NCBI RefSeq assembly: GCF_003086295.3
Contig: NC_092054.1
Coordinates: forward strand, 50,937,213-51,001,212
From: Arachis hypogaea
Lineage: Eukaryota; Streptophyta; Magnoliopsida; Fabales; Fabaceae
DNA length: 64,000 nucleotides
Direction: 5' to 3'
Positions 11,220-22,410 of the stretch are shown here, in pieces (within the stretch, counting starts at the first letter, position 1; each line of letters opens with the position of its first letter). A program made the position numbers and the translations under genes. The notes under the pieces were generated by a model that was not told the DNA's origin, ran no database searches, and saw nothing but the letters and a program-made list of their open reading frames with translations.

Positions 11220-12307
11220 TGTCATGGATCTGCATATGGAGGCTATTTTAGTGGGGAAAGAGCTGCAGCCAAGGTGCTACAATGTGGGTTCTATTGGCCA
11301 ACAATGTTCAAGGATGCAAGGGACTTGGTAACAAGATGCAACGAGTGCCAAAGAGCTAGAAGTCTACCCAAGAAAAATGAGATGCCACAGAAGTTTATAA
11401 TGGAATTGGAGTTGTTCGATGTGTGGGGAAATTATTTCATGGGGCCATTTCCCTCCTCATACTCAAAAAAATATATATTAGTGGTTGTAGATTATGTGTC
11501 AAAGTGGGTAGAAGCCATAGCCACAGCAATAAATGATAACAAGGTTGTGATGAACTTCTTGAGAAAAAATATCTTCAGCCGATTTGGAGTTCTTAGAACC
11601 CTTATTAGTGATGGAGGGACACACTTCTGCAATAAGCAACTTGAAGCACTCCTCCTTAAATATGGAGTAAAGCAAAATGTGTGGCAACTTCATACCATCC
11701 ACAGACCAATGAGCAAGCTGAAATTTCAAACAGGGAGCTCAAAAGAATCCTTGAAAAAACTGTTGGAAGCTCAAGAAAGGATTGGTCTAAGAAGCTGGAT
11801 GATGCATTATGGGCCTATAAGACAGCTTTCAAAATACTTATTGCGATGTCTCCATACCAATTGGTGTTTGAAAAGGCTTGTCACTTACCAGTTGAGCTTG
11901 AACATAGAGCATTCTGGGCTCTAAAAATGTTGAATTTCGATGATCAAGCTGCTGGAGAAAGGAGGCTAATGCAACTCAATGAGCTGGAGGAATTCAGAAA
12001 TTAAGCTTATGAGAATGCCAAGATTTACAAGAAAAATACAAAAAGGTGGCATGATCAAAAGATAGCAAGGAGAGAGTTTACAGAAGGTTAGAAAGTGCTG
12101 CTATACAACTCAAGGCTCAAGTTCTTCCCAGGGAAGCTTAAATCTCGATGGTTTGGACCTTTCACCATCCTCAAGGTATCTCCCTATGGACATGTAGAGC
12201 TCATGGAGGACAAAACACAAAGAACTTTCACTGTAAATGGCCAAAGACTCAAGCATTACTTGGGAGACTCTTTAGAGGAGCAAAGAGTGAGCTACAACCT
12301 TAACTAA
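11220..12307 (+). pseudogene. pol: Integrase, Athila element E, frameshifted
   Basis: The zinc-binding domain reads CHGSAYGGYFSGERAA, where the usual GGHF His is Tyr, then CNECQRARSLPK. Catalytic core residues are seen as Asp in VVVDYVSKW, Asp in LISDGGTHF and Glu in [14 protein letters not shown] frameshift near 11690 moves the reading to another frame, where [17 protein letters not shown] is read. Stops follow at 12002-12004 and 12089-12091. The C-terminal domain has [20 protein letters not shown] and ends SYNLN. No chromodomain follows, as expected for Athila. Confidence 0.88.
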
Positions 12308-13474
12308 GAAGGAAGGAACGTTAAGATAGTGATGCTAAAGAAGCGCTGGTTGGGAGGCACCCCAACACCCATATCCTTTTGATTTTTCTTGCTTTCTAGA
12401 AGTAGCTTAAGATTGTTGATTTAGGTAGTTTAAGATCCAGTTTAATCCTTTTGTTTCCTTGCTTTCTAGAAGTAGTTGTAAGTGGTAGATTAGGTAGTTT
12501 AAATATCAGTTTTAAGTGTTTGATAGTTAGTAAATCTCCAAATTGTTTCCTTTTTCTCTGAAAGTGTAACTTGCTGGACACACTTACTAATGATGAGTGA
12601 TTGGGCTGAATGATTAGCCAAAGAGCTAAGTTTGGTGTAGCCATTAACCCACTTAACTTAGGCTTACAACCAATTGAATGAATTAATTTTGAGAGTAAGC
12701 CTAGAGATTAAGTTTGGTGTGGCCACCACCTATGAAAATCACACAGCAAGCCCAATAAGACTCAAGTTTGAAAGCATTTAATAAATTGGTGGGTGTATAA
12801 AAGTTGGTTTTAATGTGTTCGGAAGGAATTAGAAAGGAAGGGATGTGAAAGGATTGAAATTATTTCACCCTTATAAACACATTAAAATCTAATGATGAAC
12901 CCAATTTATTAGATACAATGAGATTAAGTTTGGTGTCCCAAGGGGCACTCATCAATTGCAATTTAAATGACTCATAATATAGGGAATGTGAAGGATTTCT
13001 TTTGTCATCACTGATGGGTTTTTCGGACTTTATTTTCAGGAGAGAGAATAGGGCCCACATGATTGATAGCTCATCAAGCAGGGAGTCAAAGTATACTTGC
13101 ACTTTGGAATTCAACACATGCAGGAAGCAAAGAGGGATAAGGATTGATGCCTCTTCCCACGCTAGGCGCTACTCCCCAAGTGGAAAAACATTGAATTGCT
13201 TTCACTTTCCACCCTCCAGACTACACTTCTCATCCCTATAAAAGCTACTAACTTTCCCACCTTTCTTCACACTTTGAACCCCAACTTCATACACCAAAAG
13301 AACCTCCACACCCTCCTTTTTCTTTCTGTTTTTTTTACCATTCTTTTCCTTTTCTTGATTGGGACAATCAAGTCCTAAGTTTGGTGTTGAAAGCAAAACA
13401 AAGTTTTTGTTTTGCTTACTCTCTTGCAATTTTCTTCAACTTTTCAAATCTTTCAAATCTCTTTTCTCACCCCA
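12308..13474 (+). other. Athila E post-integrase non-coding region
   Basis: No coding sequence. It holds the conserved hairpin at 12349-12366 (GTTGGG, loop AGGCAC, CCCAAC), AAGTTTGGTGT at 12628, 12710, 12926 and 13377, and the hairpin CTTGATTG-GGA-CAATCAAG at 13354-13372 immediately before the last copy. The same order is seen in elements A and C upstream of their accessory ORF. Confidence 0.7.
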
Positions 13475-13540
13475 ATGGCACCACCAAGAGCCTCATCATC
13501 AAAGAAGAGAAAGACCAAGGAACCAACTTCGGTAATACCT
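13475..13540 (+). pseudogene. Start of accessory ORF, Athila element E (truncated)
   Basis: ATG at 13475 opens MAPPRASSSKKRKTKEPT, a short basic N-terminus like the MAPK...SRKRKRK start in A (37208) and MAPKARETSRKRK in C (minus strand, 55505). The Lys/Arg cluster could act as a nuclear targeting signal, which is inference. The frame is cut where the minus-strand element F starts. Function unknown; an env-position gene is one possibility because Athila elements often carry an extra ORF here. Confidence 0.55.
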
Positions 13541-14037
13541 AGCTAAGCCCAAGAAAATTCTGACTTCTGTCATCGTCGTTGGTCTTTAATTCCCATTCCA
13601 TCACCGCCTCTACTTTCGAAAGATCTACGACTATTCCTCCTTTGCTCACCACGTGACCTAGGAACTTCACTTTCTCCTTCCAGAACTCACACTTGGATAA
13701 CTTAGCATACAATTTCTGCTCCTTCAGGATTTGCAACACAATTCTCAAGTGTTCCTCGTGCTCCTTCACCATCTTAGAATAAACTAAGATATCATCTATG
13801 AAAACCACCACGAATTTATCCAAAAAGAGACGAAATACTCTGTTCGTGTAATCCATGAACATAGCAGGTGCATTCATTAACCCAAAGGACATCACCGCAA
13901 ACTCGTAGTGTCCATAGGCGCAATTGATACTGGTCCGGCTCCCGACACCAATTCAGTCACAAATTCGATCTCCCTTTGAGGTGGGAACTCAGGAATATCT
14001 TATGGAAATACTTCCGAAAAGTCTCTAACTACCGAAT
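13539..14037 (-). pseudogene. pol: Reverse transcriptase remnant of F with internal deletion
   Basis: Read on the minus strand, [21 protein letters not shown] and SIAP (the lead-in to RT) run within a few codons into [19 protein letters not shown]. The intervening hundred or so residues, including the FSKIDLRSGYHQI block that carries the first catalytic Asp, are missing. What follows is intact in sequence: [40 protein letters not shown], ending in the thumb region at the truncation point. One stop precedes IPEF and one follows the deletion junction. It cannot encode an active enzyme. Confidence 0.85.
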
Positions 14038-14538
14038 CTAATATAAGTTCTGGGTGTCACCCAAAGCATTAGCAGCCAACAAGATATAACCCTGACACTC
14101 TTCCCTACTATAGTGTACCATTACAGAGTTCAGGTAGTAACCCTCAGCTATCACTGCTCCATTTCCTCCTTCCGGCATAAACTGAATTGACTGCTCAAAG
14201 CAATCTAACAAAACTCGATTCTTTGACAACCAATCAAATCCCAAAATCATCTCCAACCCTACCATTGGTAAACAAATCAAATCATGTACAAAGTCTCTAC
14301 CCTCAAGCTTGAAACCTACTTGCCTACAACCTAACCTAGTCACCACCGTCTGATGCGGAGTATGTACATGCAACTCAAATGCTAATTTTGACACTTTCAA
14401 GCCTAGTTCCTCAACTTTGTCAAACAAAATAAACAAATGCGAAGCTCCAGTATCATACAATGCAACCAAGATTTTATTACCAATTAAACAGTTACCTCTC
14501 ATTAGAGGATCTGCCTTAGCAGCATCCTTGGCGTTCAC
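14038..14538 (-). pseudogene. Retropepsin domain, chromovirus F
   Basis: An open frame of 166 codons. The active site is ALYDTGASHLFI, the canonical DTGAS. Downstream are VVTRLGCRQVGFKLEGRDFV, LPMVGLEMILGFDWLSKNRV (the second conserved ILG-x-DWL segment) and ECQGYILLAA. It is homologous along its length to the protease of element J (28237-28725). Upstream is the zinc knuckle, downstream the damaged RT. The domain itself looks undamaged, but its polyprotein is interrupted on both sides, so it is not an independent gene. Confidence 0.88.
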
Positions 14539-14826
14539 AGCAAATATTCACCCTTGATGTTGAATCTGACCCGTATTTGGGTTCTTCCCACGAGTACAAT
14601 CCCTCGCAATGTGACCAGGTAAACCATAGTTGAAGCAACCACCTATACCAATCTTGCAAGAGTCATATGGATGAAAACGTCCACTACGATCACAAATTAA
14701 ATCCAGAGAAACCTTACTCTGATTCCCCCTCCTTTTGCCACGCTGGTACTGATCATAAGTGTTCTTTCTGAAGCCTCCTTGATCTTGAGGTGCATGTCCT
14801 CCTTTCTTGAAATTATGACCTATTGG
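14539..14826 (-). pseudogene. gag: Gag zinc knuckle and linker, chromovirus F
   Basis: On the minus strand near 14600-14640 the knuckle reads CFNYGLPGHIARDC. The family pattern is C-x2-C-x4-H-x4-C; here the second Cys is Tyr, a one-base change. The flanking linker is rich in Gly/Arg/Lys. Stops are present in the linker. Confidence 0.7.
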
Positions 14827-15663
14827 CTAAAAGTACTTGCCACGTCCTTGACTAGTGTTTCCTCTATGAGTGTCCTTTGACGAGGATACCGTCTTTGCAT
14901 ATTCCTCAACAACTCTCGCCTTGTTCACCAGATTAGAGAAAATACGAATCTCCAAAGGAGCCACAGCAGTCATGATGTTATCCTTCAAGCTCCTTTGATA
15001 CTTGATACACTTCCAGCTTTCGTAGGTTTCTGGGGCACCCTGACATACCCTAGAGAATCGACAGAGCTCCTCAAATTGGTTAGTATATTCTGCCACAGAC
15101 AAAGAACCTTGCTTCAGCTGCATAAGTTCCATTTCCTTCGCTTCCCTTGCAGATTCAGGAAAGTACTTCTTATAAAAAGCCGTCTGGAATACATCCCAAG
15201 GGATGTCGGCATTCTAAAGCTGTAGCAAGCGGCATTCTCCTTGCCACCAATGCTGAGCCTCTCCCAAAAGCTGATACGTAGCAAACTCTACATACTGATT
15301 GTTCGAAACATGCTGTGCTTGTAATGCATGCTCCATGGCCTAAAACTAATTATCCGCTTCTATAGGGTTGGTTGAACATCTGAAACTTGGCGGATGAACC
15401 TTGAGAAAAGTAGCCAAGGTCATCGGAGCATCACCCATGTTATCACCATTTCCGTCCGCATTATCATTTCCATTTCCATCTCCGTTTCCATTCCCGGCTG
15501 GTTGGCCTAACCTCTGCACAGCTTGCAGAGTCACAACAGCATTAGCCTCCATGGTATTCGTAAGGTTAGCCATTCCCGCCATGAATTTGGCATGGTTACC
15601 GGCCGGTTTCTCATTTCTACTCTCTGCTCGTGAACGCGTATGACCTCGTCCGCGAGTGGCCAT
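14827..15663 (-). pseudogene. gag: Gag, chromovirus F
   Basis: Start ATG at 15663 (MATRGRGHTRSRAESRNEKP), the typical basic start of this family, about 205 bases downstream of the primer site. An Asn/Gly/Asp-rich tract follows (residues about 55-75), then FLKVHPPSFRCSTNPIEADN and a stop. The frame continues as the gag core with FATYQLLGEAQHWWQGE, another stop near 15217, then WDVFQTAFYKKYFPESAREA, LMQLKQGSLSVAEYTNQFEE and LCRFSRVCQGAPETYESWK. It matches the gag of element J in 20179-20275 and 27682-28000. At least two nonsense codons inactivate it. Confidence 0.87.
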
Positions 15664-15869
15664 TAAGGTTCCTGTCTACACCAAACAATCGATATCAAGG
15701 TGATTAGTCTCAATATCACAAGCCTAGTGCTTCAATTATCCCAGAAAGGCACTCACAAGCAAGCATGCTATGCATATATCAAATAGATAACCTAATAGCA
15801 TCAAAGAAAAGACACAGAGTATGCATTGAAGCACAATCGGTCCATCCCTCAGGCTCATAAGGACGAACC
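15664..15869 (-). other. 5' leader of chromovirus F
   Basis: Between the primer site and the gag ATG; no ORF. A short leader of this kind usually holds the packaging signal, but no specific structure stands out. Confidence 0.6.
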
Positions 15870-15881
15870 GCTCTAATACCA
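15870..15881 (-). promoter_or_regulatory. Primer binding site of F (initiator tRNA-Met type)
   Basis: The minus strand reads TGGTATTAGAGC, which differs by one base from the TGGTATCAGAGC complement of plant initiator tRNA-Met. It lies 5 bases inside the LTR end (TGTAATACCC on the plus strand at 15887), the right place for a primer site. Confidence 0.85.
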
Positions 15882-15886
15882 CTAAA

Positions 15887-18096
15887 TGTAATACCCTAAT
15901 TACTCTAAGCCTCACCTCGCATTGTAAAGCAAAGGTTAATCAGAGGTTACAACAATTCTAAAGCTTATACATATTTATATATAGAAGAAGTAATATATTC
16001 GAGTAGCTCGATGAAGGATACAGCTCAAAAATAGGATTTAAAAGGCGCATGACATACACACGAAGCTACAAACTTAACGCACAAGATATAGATATACTAT
16101 AATAAAATAGCAGAGAATAATAATGTAAAAATCTAGCGATAGCTCGTGGAGTTTAAGCCGGCTAGCTATATACAGACAATACAGAAATCAGAAAGTTAAA
16201 ACAGCTTATACAAGTTTTTCTCTCAAAGCAAGCCTCTAGGCAAAAGTAAATACAAAAATGAGATATATAAGCAAAATAAGCAAAATGACTCCAAAATATA
16301 TCCAGGATCCTCTGCTCTGTCACCATCGAAGCAACTCACCGAGGTGGGTTGCGACCTGCATCTGAAAAACAACAACAGAATATGGTTTAAGAAACGGAGG
16401 TTCTCAGTATGGTAACAGTGCTCAGTGATGTAAGATATAAGACTCTGGGACGCCAGAGGCAATCCTAGAACTTCATATCTATCACAAGATTCATCTTAAA
16501 GCATAACTAAAACAGTAAGCATAATTTAAAACCTTAACATATTAAAAGGGGTAATCTAACTTAGGGAGATTTTCTAATCTAACAGTTCTCTGTTGTCCCA
16601 CAGCCTTCACCAACCTATCCTCCATGTGATCCCATAGCCACCGCCTTCAGAACCTCCTTAATCCCAATAGAATACACAATTATTACAATGCAAGAAAAAC
16701 ACAAGTATAGACATATATATCAAGTAATTCAAATAGGCAAGTAAGCATGTTATACAATTACGCAAGCAATTTTAAGTCGGTAAAGCATACAAATAGATAG
16801 AAGATGCACATGATGAATGCTTGTCCTACTGGCTGTGATATCACATTGTCGGTTCAACTGCCAACCCGACACATCTCCATGGAGATGTCGCCCTTCGGAA
16901 TCATAATGGGAACCCCCGAGATATGGTGCACGGAACACCGTCCAGGATTTTGTGCCTGCACACTCTAGTGATCCGAAGGGATGCGAGCAGGATACTCTTG
17001 CCACGGACCTCACATCTCAATGCAAGCAGGACGAACCACCGCCTTTACACCGCCGCTACTACCTCGACAAACAGGATCCAACCACTGTCAATGCCAGGTG
17101 CATAGCGTCTCAACAATCTCAATTTAAAAATGTTACCTCATTGGTTTTGAAAAATTTATTATTTCATTATATCAATAATTCATCATTTCAAACTCCGAGT
17201 CCTCAACTCATCTCAACCACTGTCAATTCACAATTTCCTTTCTGAACTCATTAGTTCATTAGTTTTCAATTCATATATCTTTCTCCCTTTTCACTCCACC
17301 AAACCCATCCTCAGAACGCCAGAAACCTAAGCCTCCGTTCTCTAACTTTTCAAGGTATAACCAAAATAAATCTCCTAGTACATTTTCCTATGTTTTGATA
17401 CCCAAAAATAAGCCAACGAGTCTTAAATAGGTGTCACAGAAGGTTACAAGCTTATTGGGAAGGTGAAACAGTTAAAAACAAGAATTTAGTTGAAAAATAG
17501 GGCATGTGCGTACGCACAGGGTTGTGCATGCGCACACCCAGGAGGATTTTCAAATGTGTGCGTACGTATAGAGGTGTGCATACGCACAAGTGTAAAATTT
17601 TCCAATTCTGTTCGCTCGCACAAGGTGTGTGAACGCCCTCAACAGAATGCACCTTCCAATGTGTGCATGCGCACAGCTTGCCAAACTTCATTGGTTGTGT
17701 GTGCGAACAGGGCGTGCTAGCGCTCCCGTCAGTAAGCCTTTCCCTGTGTGTGCGTACGCACAAGGCTGTGTGTGCGCACAGGTTAAAAAACTCACAGGGG
17801 TGTGCGTACGCACACAAACCAGAAATCAAAAATTCTGTAGCATTCACAGAATTCAGATTTCAACACCAAACTTTGAATGCTCATAACTTCCTTTACAAAA
17901 TTCTATTTCCTACAAACTTTATATCCACTTAAAGATTTTTCAATGAACTTTAATTTAAAATAATTTTCAACAAATTTTGAAAATTAAGGCTCATGTTATG
18001 ATCCGTCAAAGTTCACCAAAATTTTATTTTTACAAAAAGGCACAATTTCCTTTGCTCTTGGATATATGAAATGAGAGTGTCATTCATGAGTGTTTA
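15887..18096 (-). mobile_element. 5' LTR of chromovirus F (incomplete)
   Basis: The inner end is ...GGGTATTACA on the minus strand (TGTAATACCC at 15887). It matches the J LTR in layout: an AGATGCAG segment near 16360 corresponds to that at 46624, a CCAGGATT/TGTCCAGGATT segment near 16942 to that at 46120, and a GCGTACGC cluster (17505-17814) to that at 45285-45460. The outer end is lost at the junction with element G, between about 18040 and 18096. Confidence 0.75.
17505..17814. repeat. TGTGCGTACGCACA palindrome cluster in the F LTR
   Basis: Perfect 14-bp palindromes at 17505-17518, 17749-17762 and 17801-17814, with several decayed copies between them. Short frames through this tract on both strands merely translate the repeat. 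Confidence 0.9.
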
Positions 18097-18603
18097 AGGT
18101 GGATAGGAGGGTTCATTGTTTGGGAGAAAGGGTTCATAATAGGAAAGTGGTTCATCTTGGTGAGAATATTGAGGTGTTGTATATGAGAGTGGTGGTTCTT
18201 AGGAGTAATTATGTTGGAGTTGTTGTGGTTCTATGTATGATTCATATGGCTCATAAGGTTGTTGGTATGATAGATATGAGTTAGGGTCATATGGAGGTGT
18301 TTAGTAAAATGAGGCTTGTAAGTATGGTGGTTGAAAATAAATTTGAGGAGGAGGTTCATAGTCATATGGCGGTTGTGATTGATAATTACAAGGAGGTCCA
18401 CCATAACCGTTGGATTGGTATGCATTATGGATTGGTTCTTGCTCATAGTACATTGGAGAAGGTTGTTGCCATAAAGGTTGATCATATGCTTGAGGCTCCT
18501 CCTACCTTTGATTGTTCCATCTTTGATGCATGTTCTCATTGTAATTCCCATTTCTTACAACACAGTCAGAACCAAACTCATAGCCAAAGTGGTGAGAATT
18601 CAT
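18097..18603 (-). pseudogene. Pro/Tyr-rich ORF, N-terminal half, element G
   Basis: ATG at 18603 starts MNSHHFGYEFGSDCV, aligned to MNSHPFGYEFSSNYV in H. NYNENMHQRWNNQR follows, then a stop, then Tyr/Pro/Gln-rich repeats such as YGGPPCNYQSQPPYDYEPPP and YYEPFLPNNEPSYPP. At least four in-frame stops are present and the frame ends at the truncation point. No known domain is recognised. Its value is comparative: the conserved N-terminus and repeat style show the ORF is shared by at least two families. Confidence 0.75.
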
Positions 18604-18752
18604 AGTAGCAAGAGAAAATAAAGACAAAAAACTAATAAGAAACAAAGAGAAGCAAAGTCCTACAACTAGCAAGAACTACCAAAGAAACTACAGCAACTAT
18701 TCACAATATTAATATATATACAATAACCAATAACAAGCGCACATATGCAAGT

Positions 18753-18769
18753 CCTCGATAACGGTGCCA
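18753..18769 (-). promoter_or_regulatory. Decayed tRNA-Asp-type primer binding site, element G
   Basis: The minus strand reads TGGCACCGTTATCGAGGA, three changes from the TGGCGCCGTTGCCGGGGA complement of tRNA-Asp. It sits just inside the LTR end at 18776. Confidence 0.75.
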
Positions 18770-18775
18770 AAAACT

Positions 18776-20178
18776 TGACGGAGAAAAATCGTCGGTTAGG
18801 AATTTTCACAAAAATATTCTCATCAAAGTATAGATCCAAACCGAACAAACAACGCTCAATCAAAGTTTAATTTTGTTTGTCACGATGCAAACTAATAAAA
18901 ACCAAGAGTATTTAAATCTCGGGTCGTCTCTCAAGAAATTGCAAGGAAGTGTGCATATTATTGGTTTTGGGAAAGTATTTTTGGGGTTTTTTAATAAGGG
19001 ACAAGAATTGTAAATAACAAAAAGATAACTAACAACTAAGAAAGATCTTGACAAGGAGTGAGAATTGGAATTTCTATCCTCATTATCATCCTCAATTGTG
19101 ATGGTAATTGTCTTTTGCTCTCACTTAGTCAATCTCTAACAATTGAAGGAAAGTCAAGTAAGCAAAATTGACTTTAATCCATAAGTCCTAATCAAAGATT
19201 AGCTTTAGTGGAATTCAGCCAGCTAGGAATCCTCAATCACCAATCAATAAAAGAATTTGACAATTCAAGAGTTTCCAATCATTCAATCCAAGCCAAGAAT
19301 ACAAAAATCTACTCTAAAACCCTTCCAAGCATTTTATCAATTACTTAGAAGGCACAAAATAAAAGCATAGAAAATCAAGAAGAAATAGCAAATCTACAAC
19401 TATCCAATGCAAGGAAATAATAATAACAATTTAATTAAACATTGATAAACATGAAAACATAAATTGCATTAATGGAAACTAGAATTAACAAGGAGTTCAT
19501 GAACATAAGAGCAAAAAAATAAAGAAAATGGTAAATAAAGATGTAAGAACAATAAATTAAAAGAAAACTAAACCAAAGCAACAATTAAAATCTAAACCTA
19601 AGAGGAATTTAATCTAATCTACCCTAATTCTAGAGAGAAAAGAGAGCTTCTCTTTGTAGAATATGACCAAAAGCATGTTACTAAACTATCCTAACTGCTC
19701 TCTCTGTTCCTTCTTGAATTTGGCCTTTAATAGCTTCAGAAATGAGTTGGATTGGGCTTCAGCAAGTCCAGAAATCGCCCCATTCATTAAGTTGATCACG
19801 TACTGCTTGTCACATGTACGCGTGGGTCACGCATACACGCCATATTGCAATTTTCCAGGTGATGCGTACACGTCACATGGAAGATTTCCAAATGCTGATT
19901 TCTTCATGAATTCTTCATTTTGCATGCTTTTTCTTTACTTCTTTAATCCAATCCTTGCCTTATAAACCTGGAATCACTCAACAAACATATCAATGCATCA
20001 AATGGAATTAAAGTGAACTAAATTTAACAATTTTAAGGCCTAAAAAGCATGTTTTTACTCTTAAGCACAATTTAGGGAGAATTTAAAAAACCATGCTATT
20101 TTAGTGAATAAATGTGGGAAAAGTTGATAAAATCCACCAAATTTAATACAAGATAAACCATAAAATTGTGGTTTATCA
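18776..20178 (-). mobile_element. 5' LTR of element G, 1403 bp
   Basis: Runs from TGACGGAG to GTTTATCA on the plus strand, that is TG...CA in element orientation. Blocks such as TCTCAAG(A/G)AATTGCA and CTCACTTAGT-type segments align with the H LTRs. A few degraded GCGT/ACGC copies lie at 19815-19875. Confidence 0.8.
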
Positions 20179-20275
20179 TGGAGCTTGCTACTTATCAGCT
20201 AGCTGGAAAAGCACTACACTAGTGGCAAGGAGCATACCATCATCTACAACAAAGAAATGGGAATGATACAATCAC
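20179..20275 (+). pseudogene. gag: Gag fragment of chromovirus J, part 1
   Basis: Translates to LATYQLAGKALH, a stop, WQGAYHHLQQRNGND, matching FATYQLLGEAQHWWQGE in F. The frame resumes across element H: after one copy of the ATCAC duplication, TWDVFREEFYKNYFPNSG continues at 27682. Everything upstream of this point in J (5' LTR, gag start) is missing. Confidence 0.8.
20271..20275. repeat. Left target-site duplication of H (atcac)
   Basis: ATCAC here and at 27677-27681 flank element H exactly. Confidence 0.9.
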
Positions 20276-21668
20276 TGACGAACGGATTTTCTGTCAGTAA
20301 AGAATTTCACAATTGAAACCTCTTTGTAAGTATAGTTTCTAAACCAACAAAGAATTCTTTCATACAAAAACTTGTTTGTCACTAAAGCAAACCCAATAAA
20401 AATATAAACCGAAGTATTTAAACTCGGGTCGTCTCTCAAGGAATTGCAGGGAGGTGTAATTTATTATTGGTTATGGAAGATTATCTTTTTAGGGTTTTTG
20501 AATAAGGAACAAGAAAAGTAAATTGCAAGAAAGTAAATTAATAATTAAGAAAAACTCTTGGCAAGGTATGAAAATTGGACGTCCTATCCTAGTTATCCTT
20601 ATCAATTGTGATGAGAATTTTTTGTTGTTCCCACTTAGTTAACCCTTACTAAATAAAAGAAAGTCAAGTGGACTAACCAATTTGATTCCTCAAGTCCAAG
20701 TTAACTCCTAAGGACAGACTAGCTTTAGAGGGATCCAAACCAACCAGCAAATTCTGATTATCATTCAACAAGGGAGTTTGATAACTCAAGCGTCTCCAAT
20801 TACTCAACCAAAGCTAAAAATGTAAAAAGCTAAATTAAAATCATAAATATGAAATACTTCAAATTGCATTAAATAAAGAAATCAAATCTAACATGGAATT
20901 CATAAACCAAATTGGGAAAATAAATAAACTAGAATGATAGAATAAATAAAAGTAGAAGAGAAACTAAATTAAAGGAACATTGAACCTGGAATTGAGAAAA
21001 AATAAACCTAAAACTAAGAGAAATCCTAAAACCTAAAGAGAGGAGAGAACCTCTCTCTCTAGAAACTACATCTAAAACCTAAAATTTTTTGAATTGATGA
21101 ATGAATGTATTTTTTCCCCTGAGTCTCTGCTTGCACCCTGGCTTTAGTCTGCATTTCTGGGCCGAAAACTGGGTCCAAACTCGCCCCAAAATCGCCCCCA
21201 GTATTTTTTGCAATTTCTGCAGATAGCGCATGTCACGCGTACGCGTCAGTCACGCGTACGCGTCGATTGACAAAAATCCTGGTCACGCGTACGCTCAGGT
21301 ACGTGCACGCGTCGCCGTGAAAAACTCCAATTCACGCGTATGCGTCAGGTACGCGCATGCATCGATCCTCGCTGGTTGTCTCCTTTATTTCTTGTGTTCC
21401 TTCCATTTTTGCAAGCTTCCTTTCTATCCTCTTAGCCGTTCCTACCCCATAAAGCCTGAAAACACTTAACGCATAGATCACGACATCGAATGGTAATGAG
21501 AGAGGATTAATAATTAACATTTTTATGGTCAGAGAAGCATGTTTTCAATCAGAGCAAAGAATTAGGAAGGAAAATGTAAAACATGCGAATTATATGAATA
21601 AGTATGAGTTTAGTGGATAAAATCCACTCAATTTAGTACAAAATGTACCACGAAATAGTGGTGCATCA
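20276..21668 (-). mobile_element. 3' LTR of element H
   Basis: 1393 bases, plus-strand TGACGAACGG...GTGGTGCATCA. Carries ACGCGTACGCGT at 21235-21246 and 21252-21263 plus decayed copies up to about 21362. It pairs with the LTR at 26282. Confidence 0.93.
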
Positions 21669-21671
21669 AAT

Positions 21672-21683
21672 CTCCCCACACTT
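21672..21683 (-). promoter_or_regulatory. Polypurine tract of H with adjacent hairpin
   Basis: The minus strand reads AAGTGTGGGGAG next to the 3' LTR, a good plus-strand primer. Directly upstream in element orientation is TTAGCATG-AGGA-CATGCTAA (21689-21708), a perfect 8-bp stem with an AGGA loop. Confidence 0.85.
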
Positions 21684-22367
21684 AAACATTAGCATGTCCT
21701 CATGCTAAGCTCAAGGAGATATAAAGAATGAATGGGGAAAAGTAAGACTCATGAGATGCAATCTATATGAATGCAACTATATGCTAAGATGATTTTGTCT
21801 ACTTGGTCACAAGTAAATAAGCTCTTCAAGACAAGAATAAACCAGATTCCACTAATTCAAATCATACAATAAAAGACAAGTAAACTTGTAAGATGATAGT
21901 TTATAAAAGCAAGGAACATAGAATCAAGCATTGAACCTTCACTGGTAGTGTATATGCACTTTAATCGCTCAAGTGTCTAGGGTTAATTCACTCTACTCTT
22001 CTCTAGTCATGCTTCCTAACCTTTGTTCTTCATCTAACCAATCAATAAAAATTTAGTATACCAATGCAAACATGATGAGGTCTTTTCAAGGTTGTAATGG
22101 GGCTAAGGTAAGGGTGAGGATATATGTATGGCCAAGTGAGCTATAATATGAATCTTTGATTAACCTAAACTTTCACCTAACACACACACACACTCTATGT
22201 AATTCTAAAGTCATGCCTAGCTACCCATAATTCCCACTTTTGCATCACATACTCATGTACCAAATATTTCTTTAATTTTATCACATATGCATTGATCTTT
22301 TATTAAACTTAGCATTGGGATAATTTTTTTCCCTTATTTAATTACTTATTTATTTATTTATTTGAAT

Positions 22368-22410
22368 TTTTTCTTTTCTTTTCTTTTCTTTTCTTTCTTT
22401 TTTTATTAAG
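22368..22410. repeat. (TTTTC)n low-complexity tract
   Basis: Reiterated TTTTC on the plus strand within the interior of H. Confidence 0.8.

Larger units (their letters stand above)
7782..13540 (+). mobile_element. Athila-type Ty3 retrotransposon E, truncated at both ends
   Basis: The order is gag C-terminal part, protease, RT, RNase H, integrase, a non-coding hairpin region and the start of an accessory ORF, the Athila order. No LTR or primer site is present on the left: the gag frame opens directly out of AT-rich DNA. On the right the accessory ORF is cut at about 13540, where minus-strand element F begins. The polyprotein frame is constant from 7782 to about 11690 apart from in-frame stops, then shifts once inside integrase. 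It is therefore a dead copy. Confidence 0.88.
13539..18096 (-). mobile_element. Chromovirus-type Ty3 retrotransposon F, minus strand, truncated
   Basis: Reading leftward: LTR (15887 to about 18096, start lost), primer site, gag with zinc knuckle, protease, and an RT piece that breaks off at 13539. The 3' half of pol and the 3' LTR are absent. The LTR-side junction near 18060-18096 meets element G, so the element is truncated on both sides. [10 protein letters not shown] and the downstream [11 protein letters not shown] mark a chromovirus (Tekay/Del-like). Confidence 0.85.
18097..20178 (-). mobile_element. LTR retrotransposon fragment G, minus strand (H-like)
   Basis: 5' LTR (18776-20178), decayed primer site and the N-terminal half of a Pro/Tyr-rich ORF, homologous in order to element H. 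It is cut at 18097, so the rest of the interior and the 3' LTR are missing. On the right its LTR end (TTATCA) abuts the gag of element J at 20179. Confidence 0.8.

Noticed and set aside
17490..17932. Cys/Val/Arg-rich proteins of 76-131 codons on both strands in the F LTR
   Set aside because: They are translations of TGTGCGTACGCACA repeats in overlapping frames.
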